Positions 7,882-15,011 of a stretch of DNA of 64,000 nt are shown one piece after another. Position 1 is the first letter of the stretch. Each line of letters starts with the position of its first letter. A model generated the notes under the pieces. The model had not been told where the DNA came from and did no database searches. It saw only the letters and a program-made list of their open reading frames with translations. Both the position numbers and the translations under genes were made by a program. Source of the DNA: Paracidovorax sp031843945 (GTDB lineage: Bacteria > Pseudomonadota > Gammaproteobacteria > Burkholderiales > Burkholderiaceae_C). The DNA lies in contig NZ_JAVTJJ010000001.1 in NCBI RefSeq assembly GCF_031843945.1, positions 806,001-870,000 of the forward strand, read 5' to 3'.

Positions 7882-8583
7882 ATGTCCCAGTTTGATCGAT
7901 ACGGCTCCTCCGGGGGCTTGAGCCGCAATGCCGTCATCGCCGGTTCGGTGGTGTTGCTGCACGTGGCGGGGCTATGGGCCTTGCAGTCGGGTTTGCTGCG
8001 GCGCGCTGCCGAGGTGATCGTCCCGGCTGAAGTGCTGAGCGAATTCATTTCGCCACCAGCGCCACCCGCACCGCCCGTGCCGCCGCCGCCCAAACCCGCG
8101 CCTCCACCACCGCCCAAGCCCGCCCCGCGCGCGCCTGCGCCGCGCCCTGCGCCCATGCCGGTGGCCATTCCTGACCCCACGCCTGCACCCAATGCGCCCA
8201 CGGGCACGGTCGAGCCACAACCTCCCGCACCTCCCATTCAGGCACCCGTGGCACCGCCGGCACCTGCGCCAGCTCCTCCTGCGCCTCCGGCTCCACCCAA
8301 GATCGAGTTGCCCTCCAGCGACGCGGCCTACTTAAACAACCCCAAACCAACCTACCCTGCCATCAGCAAACGGCTGGGCGAGCAAGGCAAGGTGGTGCTG
8401 CGCGTGCTGATCGGCACCGATGGCTTGCCGCAAAAGGTCGAGGTCAACAAGTCCAGCGGTTTTGACCGGCTGGATCGCCAGGCCCAGGATGCCGTAATGC
8501 GCTGGCGCTTCGTGCCCGGCAAGCGCAACGGTGTGCCCGAGACCATGTGGAACCTGGTCCCCGTCAATTTTGTTCTCGAATAA
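7882..8583 (+). CDS. tonB: TonB energy transducer
   Basis: 233 residues. A single N-terminal membrane anchor (about residues 20-38, VIAGSVVLLHVAGLWALQS) is followed by a periplasm-spanning Pro/Ala-rich linker (about residues 58-145). The C-terminal TonB domain begins at PTYPAISKRLGEQG and includes the YP motif and the DAVMRWRFVPGK helix-strand. It transmits proton-motive energy from ExbB-ExbD to outer-membrane receptors for siderophores or haem. It is the first of three closely spaced genes, tonB-exbB-exbD. No separate promoter is evident, so transcription may come from the Fur-controlled bfd promoter. Confidence 0.95.
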   Translation: MSQFDRYGSSGGLSRNAVIAGSVVLLHVAGLWALQSGLLRRAAEVIVPAEVLSEFISPPAPPAPPVPPPPKPAPPPPPKPAPRAPAPRPAPMPVAIPDPTPAPNAPTGTVEPQPPAPPIQAPVAPPAPAPAPPAPPAPPKIELPSSDAAYLNNPKPTYPAISKRLGEQGKVVLRVLIGTDGLPQKVEVNKSSGFDRLDRQAQDAVMRWRFVPGKRNGVPETMWNLVPVNFVLE

Positions 8584-8598
8584 TCATCAGGAGTTTTC

Positions 8599-9315
8599 AT
8601 GGAATCGCAATTCGGCATAGCCAACGTTTGGATTCAGGGCGACTTTGTCACCCGCTTCGTGGCGGTGCTGCTGCTCGGCATGTCACTGATCTCGTGGATC
8701 GTGATCCTCATCAAGGCGTTGGACATCATCCGGCTGAAAAAGCATGCCCGTGCGGCACGCGACTTCTGGCACAGCGAAGACTTCGCTTCGGGCTTGGCCA
8801 AGCTGGGTAACGCAGCAGACAACCCTTTCCGCCACCTGGCGCTCGAGGGCCGTGAATCCACCGCCCATCACCGCAACACCAAGGCACACCTGCACGACAG
8901 CCTGGACGTGAGCGACTGGGTGACACGTAGCCTGCGCAACTGCATCGATGAGTTCACGGCCCGCATCCAGTCGGGGTTGGCGATTCTGGCTTCGGTCGGC
9001 TCGACGGCTCCGTTCATCGGCCTGTTCGGTACCGTCTGGGGTATCTACCACGCGCTGGTGGCCATCGGCACTTCGGGCCAGTCCACCATCGACAAGGTGG
9101 CCGGCCCCATTGGCGAGGCGCTGATCATGACGGCGCTGGGCCTGGCGGTCGCCATTCCAGCCGTGCTGGGCTACAACGCCCTGGTGCGCGGCAACAAGTC
9201 GATCCTGAACAACCTCAACAGCTTCGCGCACGATCTGCATGCCTATTTCGTCACCGGCGCCCGCGTCAGCGCTCCCGGCGAGCAGGCCAAGGTGCTGCCG
9301 ATCAAGAAGGGTTGA
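8599..9315 (+). CDS. exbB: Biopolymer transport protein ExbB (MotA/TolQ/ExbB family)
   Basis: 238 residues with the three-helix ExbB topology: an N-terminal helix (about 15-38) and a helix pair around GLAILASVGSTAPFIGLFGTVWG and GPIGEALIMTALGLAVAIPA, which carry the conserved Gly/Thr residues of the proton path. With ExbD it forms the inner-membrane motor that energises TonB. It starts 15 bp after tonB, with an AGGAG ribosome site, and is followed 6 bp later by exbD. Confidence 0.95.
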   Translation: MESQFGIANVWIQGDFVTRFVAVLLLGMSLISWIVILIKALDIIRLKKHARAARDFWHSEDFASGLAKLGNAADNPFRHLALEGRESTAHHRNTKAHLHDSLDVSDWVTRSLRNCIDEFTARIQSGLAILASVGSTAPFIGLFGTVWGIYHALVAIGTSGQSTIDKVAGPIGEALIMTALGLAVAIPAVLGYNALVRGNKSILNNLNSFAHDLHAYFVTGARVSAPGEQAKVLPIKKG

Positions 9316-9321
9316 TGCGCC

Positions 9322-9732
9322 ATGGCCTTCGGAACGCAAGACGACGCCGATGACGTGATGAACGAAATCAACATGACGCCCCTGGTGGACGTCATGCTGG
9401 TGCTGCTCATCATCTTCATCATCACCGTGCCGGTCATGAAGCATGCCGTGCCGGTGGATCTGCCACGCACCTCCAACCAGCGTGAAGAGATCAAACCAGA
9501 GACGATCCGCCTGTCCGTCACCGCAGACGGAAAATTTCACTGGAACGAAACCACCATCACCGACGATGAGTTGGAGCCGCGCCTGAAGGCCGAGGCCTCC
9601 AAGGATCCGCAGCCCGACCTGCATATTCGGGGCGACAAGGAAGTGCGCTACGAACGGGTCGCCCTGGCCATGTCCGCTGCGCAGCGCGCCGGTGTGCGCA
9701 AGATTGGGTTCGTGACCGAGCCGCAACCTTGA
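9322..9732 (+). CDS. exbD: Biopolymer transport protein ExbD
   Basis: 136 residues: a cytoplasmic N-terminus, one membrane helix with the essential proton-binding aspartate (D23 in NMTPLVDVMLVLLIIF), and a periplasmic domain. Forms the ExbB-ExbD motor for TonB. Last gene of the tonB-exbB-exbD operon; a GC-rich terminator follows within 65 nt. Confidence 0.95.
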   Translation: MAFGTQDDADDVMNEINMTPLVDVMLVLLIIFIITVPVMKHAVPVDLPRTSNQREEIKPETIRLSVTADGKFHWNETTITDDELEPRLKAEASKDPQPDLHIRGDKEVRYERVALAMSAAQRAGVRKIGFVTEPQP

Positions 9733-9766
9733 TGTAGCCGTCAGGCTTTCAGTCAGAAAACACACG

Positions 9767-9793
9767 AACCCCAGCCCCGCGCTGGGGTTTTTG
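9767..9793 (+). terminator. Terminator of tonB-exbB-exbD
   Basis: Hairpin ACCCCAGC with GCTGGGGT (9768-9775 and 9781-9788) followed by TTTTT. Confidence 0.88.
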
Positions 9794-9910
9794 TTGGCGC
9801 AAAGGCAGCGCCACTCAAGCGTGCGTGCGCCCGCTACTCCCGTCCTTCGTCCACGCTTTTTTCTCCTCTGTCCAGGTCGTACTTATTTACGATTTTGATC
9901 GCGTCAGCGC

Positions 9911-9942
9911 TTGACTATCAATTGCGAATAGTTATCATTACC
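9911..9942 (+). promoter_or_regulatory. hemP promoter with Fur-box-like site
   Basis: -35 TTGACT (9911-9916) and -10 TATCAT (9933-9938) are 16 bp apart. The overlapping sequence GCGAATAGTTATCATTACC (9924-9942) matches the GATAATGATAATCATTATC Fur consensus at most core positions when read on the minus strand (AATGATAACTATTCGC). Haem-uptake gene hemP follows, supporting iron control. Confidence 0.65.
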
Positions 9943-9969
9943 TCAATCGCAACGCAACGAGGACTTCTC

Positions 9970-10200
9970 ATGCAAGCCACCCTGACCGCTTCTTCTGCTT
10001 CTTCCTTTTTCGCCGGCACGCCATTCGATGTGCGAGGCACGAGCGATGCGTGCGCCGCCTCGCGTCAGGAGGCCAGCTTGGCGCATTCGGTGGACAGCAG
10101 CGCCTTGCTGCAAGGCCAGAAGACGGTCTCCATCAGCCATAACGGTTCGGTCTATCGCCTGCAGGCGACCAAGCTGGGCAAGCTCATCCTGACCAAGTGA
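9970..10200 (+). CDS. hemP: Hemin uptake protein HemP
   Basis: 76 residues. The C-terminal signature VSISHNGSVYRLQATKLGKL followed by ILTK is the HemP/HmuP motif. HmuP in related bacteria is a small regulator or accessory factor for haem-uptake genes. The N-terminal 35 residues are a low-complexity Ser/Ala-rich tail. The ATG at 9970 has a GAGG ribosome site. Here it is an orphan, with no hmu receptor or transporter next to it. The 3' flank begins almost at once with one copy of the two-copy structured element described at 10226-10337. Confidence 0.9.
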   Translation: MQATLTASSASSFFAGTPFDVRGTSDACAASRQEASLAHSVDSSALLQGQKTVSISHNGSVYRLQATKLGKLILTK

Positions 10201-10225
10201 TCGGACGTCAGCCCAGGCATTCCAG

Positions 10226-10337
10226 AGTTTCATCGTGGGGCGACTCCAGAATCCGCACACCATCTGGATTCAAAGGGTCGTGTTGCCCAGCCAACGGGCG
10301 ATACGTCCGCGTAGCCAGGCGCTTTTTGCCCGATGAC
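10226..10337 (+). other. Two-copy structured element, copy A (3' of hemP)
   Basis: About 110 bp directly downstream of hemP that closely matches 19790-19887. The first 24 bases are identical in both copies. Predicted pairings: outer stem TCATCG (10230-10235) with CGATGA (10331-10336), hairpin GGGG-CGA-CTCC (10237-10247), and hairpin GAATCC (10249-10254) with GGATTC (10266-10271). In the other copy the last stem is GGACC/GGTCC, so pairing is kept while sequence changes. Function unknown. Confidence 0.55.
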
Positions 10338-10363
10338 TTGGGATGGCCCTGTGCGATCTCTCC

Positions 10364-10397
10364 AAAAGAAAACCGGCCAATTGGCCGGTTTTCTTTT
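10364..10397. terminator. Bidirectional terminator between hemP and the GlcG-like gene
   Basis: A perfect 34-bp palindrome centred on AACCGGCCAATTGGCCGGTT with A-rich and T-rich outer arms, so it can end transcription from both sides. Confidence 0.85.
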
Positions 10398-10427
10398 GCA
10401 AGCTCACAGGAGCGCCAAAATAATGCT

Positions 10428-10482
10428 CATTTTGGCCTCCAGCACCCATGAGTAGAGCGCAAACAGCTATAAATTCAATAGC
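10428..10482 (-). repeat. Interspersed repeat copy R2
   Basis: Diverged copy starting ATTTTGGCCTCCAGCAC and ending AACAGCTATAAATTCAATAGC. It lies just downstream of the GlcG-like gene. The outer GCTAT/ATAGC inverted repeat is intact; the central AGCGCTT arms are degenerate. Confidence 0.75.
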
Positions 10483-10501
10483 AAATCGAGGATGCCGGCA
10501 A

Positions 10502-10909
10502 TCAAAGACCCAGCGCAGCGATACCCGCGCGGGCGATCTGGGCGTCTTCGGTCGACTTCACGCCACTCACGCCCACAGCGCCCAGGCACTGGCCGTCTTT
10601 CAGAATGGGCACGCCGCCTTCCAGCAAGCCATCCACGCCGGGGGCGGTCAAGAAAGCCGTGCGGCCGCCGTTGATGATGTCCTCGAACACCTTGCTCTCA
10701 CGGCGGCCCAGGGCTGCCGTACGGGCCTTGGCTGGGCCAATCAGCGACGAGATCGCGGCTGCACCGTCAAGGCGCTGCAGCCACAGCAGGTGGCCGCCGT
10801 CGTCGACGATGGAGATCGTCACCGCCCACTTGTTCTTCACAGCCTCCGCTTCGGCTGCGGCAGCGATCTTCTTGACGTCGGCGAGTTCGAGTTCGGGTTT
10901 GGTCTTCAT
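10502..10909 (-). CDS. GlcG/HbpS family haem-binding-like protein
   Basis: 135 residues with the GlcG/HbpS (DUF336) fold signature: the DDGGHLLWLQRLDGA strand-turn, the AKARTAALGRRES helix, and the C-terminal GGVPI...GAVGVSG block. HbpS of Streptomyces binds haem, and GlcG proteins accompany glycolate or diol metabolism; the role here is not established. Proximity to hemP suggests but does not prove a haem link. The ATG at 10909 matches the usual family start; the frame extends upstream without homology. Confidence 0.88.
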   Translation of the reverse strand: MKTKPELELADVKKIAAAAEAEAVKNKWAVTISIVDDGGHLLWLQRLDGAAAISSLIGPAKARTAALGRRESKVFEDIINGGRTAFLTAPGVDGLLEGGVPILKDGQCLGAVGVSGVKSTEDAQIARAGIAALGL

Positions 10910-11101
10910 GGCGATACGGTGTTGATGAGTGAGCGAAGCACCAAAGCATAGCGGCCACCCCGCCCCGCAGCTGAGCAGTGCGAGCAAAAGATTGCATCCC
11001 AAAAGTACGGGATCGAGCGCGGGTATTGCAATGGTCCCTCCGGGCCGCACCTAGAATTTGTCGAACCTGCATCGTGCGGGTCATCAGGAGAGATCGAAAT
11101 T

Positions 11102-11794
11102 ATGAATACCGAAGTCACCCATCTCGGCACCGCGGGCTACGGCATTTCGCAGGAGCAGCGCCACAATGTGCTGCGCAATACCTACTGGCTGCTGGCACTG
11201 AGCATGTTGCCCACGGTGCTGGGCGCCTGGGTGGGCGTGGCCACCGGCATCACGCAGTCGCTGCGTGGCGGCGTGGGCTTGATCGTTTTTCTGGGCGGTG
11301 CATTCGCCTTCATGTATGCCATCGAGAAAACCAAGCGCTCGGCCGCTGGCGTGCCGGTGCTGCTGGCCTTCACGTTCTTCATGGGCCTGATGCTGTCGCG
11401 GCTGATCGGCATGGTGCTGGGCTTTTCCAACGGCGCTGAACTCATCATGACGGCCTTCGCCGGCACGGCGGGCGTGTTCTTCGTGATGGCCACCCTGGCC
11501 AGCGTGATCAAGCGCGACCTGTCGGGCATGGGCAAGTGGCTGTTCGTCGGTGCCATGGTGCTGATGGTGGGCGCCGTCATCAACGTGTTCGTGGGCTCGT
11601 CGGCCGGCATGATGGCGATCTCGGTCGCAGCGATCGGCATCTTCAGCGCCTACATGCTGTATGACCTCAAGCAGATTCTGGACGGCGGCGAAACCAACTA
11701 CATCAGCGCCACGCTGGCTCTTTACCTGGACATCTTCAACGTGTTCCAGAGCCTGCTGGCCCTGCTGGGCCTGGCCGGCGGCGAACGCGAGTAA
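11102..11794 (+). CDS. Bax inhibitor-1/YccA family membrane protein
   Basis: 230 residues with seven hydrophobic segments, typical of the BI-1/YccA family. The C-terminal block AYMLYDLKQIL followed by ETNYISATLALYLDIFNVF is diagnostic. E. coli YccA is an inner-membrane modulator of FtsH proteolysis. The ATG is preceded by an AGGAGA ribosome site. A terminator follows 45 nt after the stop. No operon partner is visible. Confidence 0.93.
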   Translation: MNTEVTHLGTAGYGISQEQRHNVLRNTYWLLALSMLPTVLGAWVGVATGITQSLRGGVGLIVFLGGAFAFMYAIEKTKRSAAGVPVLLAFTFFMGLMLSRLIGMVLGFSNGAELIMTAFAGTAGVFFVMATLASVIKRDLSGMGKWLFVGAMVLMVGAVINVFVGSSAGMMAISVAAIGIFSAYMLYDLKQILDGGETNYISATLALYLDIFNVFQSLLALLGLAGGERE

Positions 11795-11836
11795 GCAGCA
11801 CTCTCTGGGTGCTGCGCCATGGCGCAGCCCTTGAGC

Positions 11837-11865
11837 AAAGGCCTCTTCGGAGGCCTTTTCTTTTT
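11837..11865 (+). terminator. Terminator of the YccA-like gene
   Basis: Hairpin AAGGCCTC-TTC-GGAGGCCTT followed by a T-rich tract (TTCTTTTT). Confidence 0.88.
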
Positions 11866-11932
11866 GCTGGTGGGCCCGGATGCCGTGCATTCGGCCTCAA
11901 CCCCCGCGCAAGTCTGCCGATAAGCTAGCTAC

Positions 11933-12328
11933 ATGACTGACCTTTTCCACGCTCTGCATACCCCTTCCCGCCGCTGCTGGACGGCCGCCGTGCTGGCCTT
12001 GCCGCTGCTGGCCGGGTGCGAAATCCCCGGACTCGGCCCGGACCCGCGCACCGTCGCGAAGGAGTCCGAAGCCAAGGCGGTGGGCGGCGCCTGCCGGCAC
12101 GCCATGCGGGGGCTGGAAGACTGCTTCACCCTGAACCCCAAGGCCACCAAGGCCCAGGTGTTCGCCGGGTGGAAGGAGATGGATGGGTACATGCGCGAGA
12201 ACAAGATCGAAGGCACGCCCTCGGTGCTGGGCAAGGTCGAGGAAAAACCCGCCACGCCTGCGCGCCGGCCTGCAGAGGGCGAAGGCACGACCCGCTCGGG
12301 AGAATCCAGCGCACGTACGCGCAGCTGA
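11933..12328 (+). CDS. Hypothetical lipoprotein
   Basis: 131 residues. A signal peptide ends in the lipobox LLAGC (lipidated Cys at about residue 29), so the protein is expected to be a lipoprotein. The mature part has a CRHAMRGLEDC segment whose two cysteines could pair, then a helix-rich stretch (KATKAQVFAGWKEMDGYMRE) and a Pro/Arg-rich, low-complexity C-terminus. No known domain was recognised. It stands alone between the YccA-like gene and a repeat copy. Confidence 0.75.
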   Translation: MTDLFHALHTPSRRCWTAAVLALPLLAGCEIPGLGPDPRTVAKESEAKAVGGACRHAMRGLEDCFTLNPKATKAQVFAGWKEMDGYMRENKIEGTPSVLGKVEEKPATPARRPAEGEGTTRSGESSARTRS

Positions 12329-12352
12329 GCTCCTGGCGCTTCCAAGGCCAAC

Positions 12353-12404
12353 GCTATATTTTTTATAGCTATCAGCGCTTACCCATCAAGCGCCAGAGGC
12401 CAAA
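12353..12404 (+). repeat. Interspersed repeat copy R3
   Basis: Intergenic copy starting GCTATATTTTTTATAGC, with the inner pair CAGCGCTTACCCATCAAGCGCC and ending AGAGGCCAAAAA just past the core. It separates the lipoprotein gene from the 3' end of rlmD. Confidence 0.85.
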
Positions 12405-12474
12405 AACACTGAAATTTTGGCAGTTGCAGATCCCCGAGGCAAGGGATGGCGCTAGAGCCAGCCCCGCCCTCTGA

Positions 12475-13971
12475 TCAAGCCCGCTCGAAAACCGCCATGC
12501 TTTCGACGTGCGCGGTATGCGGAAACATATTGACCACGCCCGCCGCCACACAGCGGTAGCCGCCCTGGTGCACCAGAATGCCGGCGTCGCGCGCCAGCGT
12601 GGCGGGGTTGCAGCTCACGTAGACGATTCGCTGCGGCGGCGTCCAGTCTTGCGCTGCTTCGGGCAGCGGCGCCGCTTCTTCGGCACCGATGCGGGCCTGG
12701 TGGATGTCTGCCAGTGCCTTGACCAGTGCGAAGGCGCCTTCGCGTGGTGGGTCGACCAGCCACTTGTCGGCGGTGCCATCAGCCACCAGCATCTCCGGTG
12801 TCATCTCGAACAGGTTGCGCGCTACAAAATCAGTAGCTGCCAGCGCTTGTCCCTTGGGCGCTGCAGCCTGATTCAGCTGATAGTTGTCGCGCGACCGAGC
12901 CACCAGCGCCTCGCTTCCCTCAATGCCCAGCACCTCGCGCGCCTGCGTCGCGATGGGTAGCGTGAAGTTGCCCAGGCCGCAGAACCAGTCGATCACCCGC
13001 TCGTTCTTGCCAGCATCCAGCAGGCGCAGCGCCTTGGTCACCAGCACGCGGTTGATATGCGGATTCACCTGCGTGAAGTCGGTGGGCTTGAACGGCATAG
13101 TGATGCCAAAGTCGGGCAGCGCATAAGACAGCTGCGGGCCGTCTTCGTCCAGCAGCTTGACCGTGTCCGGCCCTTTGGATTGCAGCCACCACTGCACGCC
13201 GTGCTCGGCCGCAAAGGCGCGCAGCCGGGCCAGGTCGGCGTCCGACAGCGGATCCAGATGCCGCAGCACCATGGCGGTCACGTCGTCGCCGCAGGCCAGC
13301 TCGATCTGCGGGCAGGTGTCGCGTGCGTCCATCGCTGCGATCAAGCCGCGCAGCGGCATCAACATGGCGCTGACGTGCGGTGGCAGCACTGGGCAGATCT
13401 CCATGTCGGCGATGTAGCGGCTTTTGCGCTCATGAAAGCCGACCAGCACCGTGCCCTTCTTGATGACGTGGCGCACCGCCAGCCGCGCCCGGTAGCGGTA
13501 GCTCCAGGCCGGGCCTTCGATGGGGCGCATCACCGTTTCGGCCTTGACCTTGCCCAGGTGCCACAGATTGTCTTCCAGCACGCGCTGTTTGGAAGCGACC
13601 TGCGCGCCCACATGCAGATGCTGCATCTTGCAGCCGCCACAGGCACCGGCATGCAGGCCGAAATGCGGGCAGCCTGGACGCACCCGCTGCGACGATTCGC
13701 GGTGGATGGCCGTCAGGCTGGCCTGTTCCCAGTTGTTCTTCTTGCGATGGGTGTTGGCGCTGACAATCTCGGAGGTCAGCGCGCCGTCGATGAAGACCAC
13801 CTTGCCGTCAGGCTTGCGGGCGACGCCCTGGGCGTCCATGTCCATGGAGGTGACTTCCAGCCAGCCCGCAGGCAGCTCGGAAGGCGCGGGGCCGGTTTCT
13901 GGCGAGGCGGCGGAGGCTTCTGCGATGGCCTCGGCGCGGCGGGTTTTTTCGGTATCTTTGGGGGCGCTCAT
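12475..13971 (-). CDS. rlmD: 23S rRNA (uracil-1939-C5)-methyltransferase
   Basis: Methylates U1939 of 23S rRNA using S-adenosylmethionine. 498 residues: an N-terminal TRAM-like domain (about 35-90), four iron-sulfur cysteines (C101, C111, C114, C193), and a C-terminal Rossmann methyltransferase domain with DWFCGLGNFTLP for cofactor binding and the catalytic VSCNPATLARD loop. The protein is longer than E. coli RlmD. Part of the extra length comes from repeat copy R4, translated in frame as a segment with QAAAPKGQALAATDFVAR between the DNY motif and the LFEM segment. The N-terminal 30 residues are Ala/Glu-rich and poorly conserved. Confidence 0.95.
   Translation of the reverse strand: MSAPKDTEKTRRAEAIAEASAASPETGPAPSELPAGWLEVTSMDMDAQGVARKPDGKVVFIDGALTSEIVSANTHRKKNNWEQASLTAIHRESSQRVRPGCPHFGLHAGACGGCKMQHLHVGAQVASKQRVLEDNLWHLGKVKAETVMRPIEGPAWSYRYRARLAVRHVIKKGTVLVGFHERKSRYIADMEICPVLPPHVSAMLMPLRGLIAAMDARDTCPQIELACGDDVTAMVLRHLDPLSDADLARLRAFAAEHGVQWWLQSKGPDTVKLLDEDGPQLSYALPDFGITMPFKPTDFTQVNPHINRVLVTKALRLLDAGKNERVIDWFCGLGNFTLPIATQAREVLGIEGSEALVARSRDNYQLNQAAAPKGQALAATDFVARNLFEMTPEMLVADGTADKWLVDPPREGAFALVKALADIHQARIGAEEAAPLPEAAQDWTPPQRIVYVSCNPATLARDAGILVHQGGYRCVAAGVVNMFPHTAHVESMAVFERA
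12821..12873 (+). repeat. Interspersed repeat copy R4 (in frame, in rlmD)
   Basis: Copy starting GCTACAAAATCAGTAGC with core CCAGCGCTTGTCCCTTGGGCGCTG and an eroded GGCC end. It lies within rlmD and is read on the gene's minus strand without a stop or frameshift. Confidence 0.75.
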
Positions 13972-14014
13972 AACCCGCCATTGTCTCAGGCCGCAGGGCG
14001 GCCCGAGCGCAGCA

Positions 14015-14314
14015 TCAACCCCGGTCTGCGCGCGCCGGGCGTGGCACGTAACCTACGGCGTTGTAGCCGCTGCCGCCCGGCAAGCGGTTGATCTCGATCT
14101 CGCAGCCGTATTCGTCGAGGGTGAACACCATGGTGCTGCCCGGCGCCACGCGGGGCAACGTTTCGTGCAGCTGGCGCGACAAATCGACCGGCGGCACTTG
14201 CGAGCGGTAGATCACCTGCTTGTCGGCCGAATACACCACGTAGCAGGCCGCGAAGGCGCCCTGGCTGCAAAGACCCGCCAGCAACGCGGCGGCGGCAAAG
14301 CGAATGGATCGCAT
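14015..14314 (-). CDS. Small exported protein of unknown function
   Basis: 99 residues with a clear signal peptide (MRSIRFAAAALLAGLCSQGAFA, cleavage after AFA predicted near residue 22). The mature part contains a cysteine right after the cleavage site and a second one in LDEYGCEIEI, and ends in a Gly/Pro-rich tail. No family was recognised. It follows the Lrp-type regulator on the same strand after a 100-bp gap, so it may be separately transcribed. Confidence 0.75.
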   Translation of the reverse strand: MRSIRFAAAALLAGLCSQGAFAACYVVYSADKQVIYRSQVPPVDLSRQLHETLPRVAPGSTMVFTLDEYGCEIEINRLPGGSGYNAVGYVPRPARADRG

Positions 14315-14414
14315 GGTTGTGTTCCTCAGATTGGATGGGCGATTATTGCGGAGTAAGCCCGCCGCGCCACGGGGCGATCACGCTCTTTTTGCGTCAGTGG
14401 ATTCGCCATTGCCA

Positions 14415-14882
14415 TCACGTGATCGGCAGATGGCTCGAATGCTTGACTTCTTCCATCACTGCGTAGGTGCGCGTTTCCCGCACGCCGGGCAATTGCCACA
14501 GCACGTTGCCGGCAAAGGCGCGGTAGGCGGCCATGTCGGCGCTGCGTGTCTTCAGCAGGTAGTCGAAGCCGCCGGCCACCATGTGGCATTCCATGATCTC
14601 AGGGTGCACCTGCACGGCCGCCTTGAACTGGTCGAACACGTTGGGCGTGGTGCGGTCCAGCAGCACCTCGACAAAAACGAGCATGCCGGCGCCAAGCTTG
14701 AGCGGGTCGAGCCGCGCCTCGTAGCCCAGGATAAAGCCGCCCTTCGTCAGGCGCTGCACGCGCGCCAGCACGGCCGTGGGCGACAGCGCAACGGCCTCGG
14801 CCAGCTTCAGGTTGGCAATGCGCCCGTCTTCTTGAAGAATCTTCAGGATCTTGCGGTCGATGCGGTCCAGATCGTCTTGCAT
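14415..14882 (-). CDS. Lrp/AsnC family regulator, probable proline-responsive activator of putA
   Basis: 155 residues: an N-terminal AsnC-type helix-turn-helix (DRKILKILQEDGRIANLKLA, recognition helix near SPTAVLARVQRL) and a RAM effector domain (VHPEIMECHMVAGGFDYLLK). It is divergently transcribed from putA across 129 bp. In several proteobacteria such a neighbour (PutR-type) activates putA in response to proline; this function is inferred from position. Two direct copies of GAATTNTTCG in the shared promoter, 31 bp apart, are candidate binding sites. Confidence 0.9.
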   Translation of the reverse strand: MQDDLDRIDRKILKILQEDGRIANLKLAEAVALSPTAVLARVQRLTKGGFILGYEARLDPLKLGAGMLVFVEVLLDRTTPNVFDQFKAAVQVHPEIMECHMVAGGFDYLLKTRSADMAAYRAFAGNVLWQLPGVRETRTYAVMEEVKHSSHLPIT

Positions 14883-14898
14883 GGCAGATGGTGTTAGT

Positions 14899-14939
14899 GA
14901 ATTGTTCGTTCGGACCTTTTATTTTCAGCGAATTATTCG
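14899..14939. promoter_or_regulatory. Candidate Lrp-type operator between regulator and putA
   Basis: Two direct repeats, GAATTGTTCG (14899-14908) and GAATTATTCG (14930-14939), are 31 bp apart, close to three helical turns. They flank an AT-rich stretch (CTTTTATTTTC) in the divergent promoter region, as expected for cooperative Lrp-type binding. Confidence 0.55.
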
Positions 14940-15011
14940 GCAACACAAATCAGATGATGGCGCCATTCCCGGCCCTTGCGTGCGCCGGGCTGACTTCACT
15001 CCTGTACCGCC

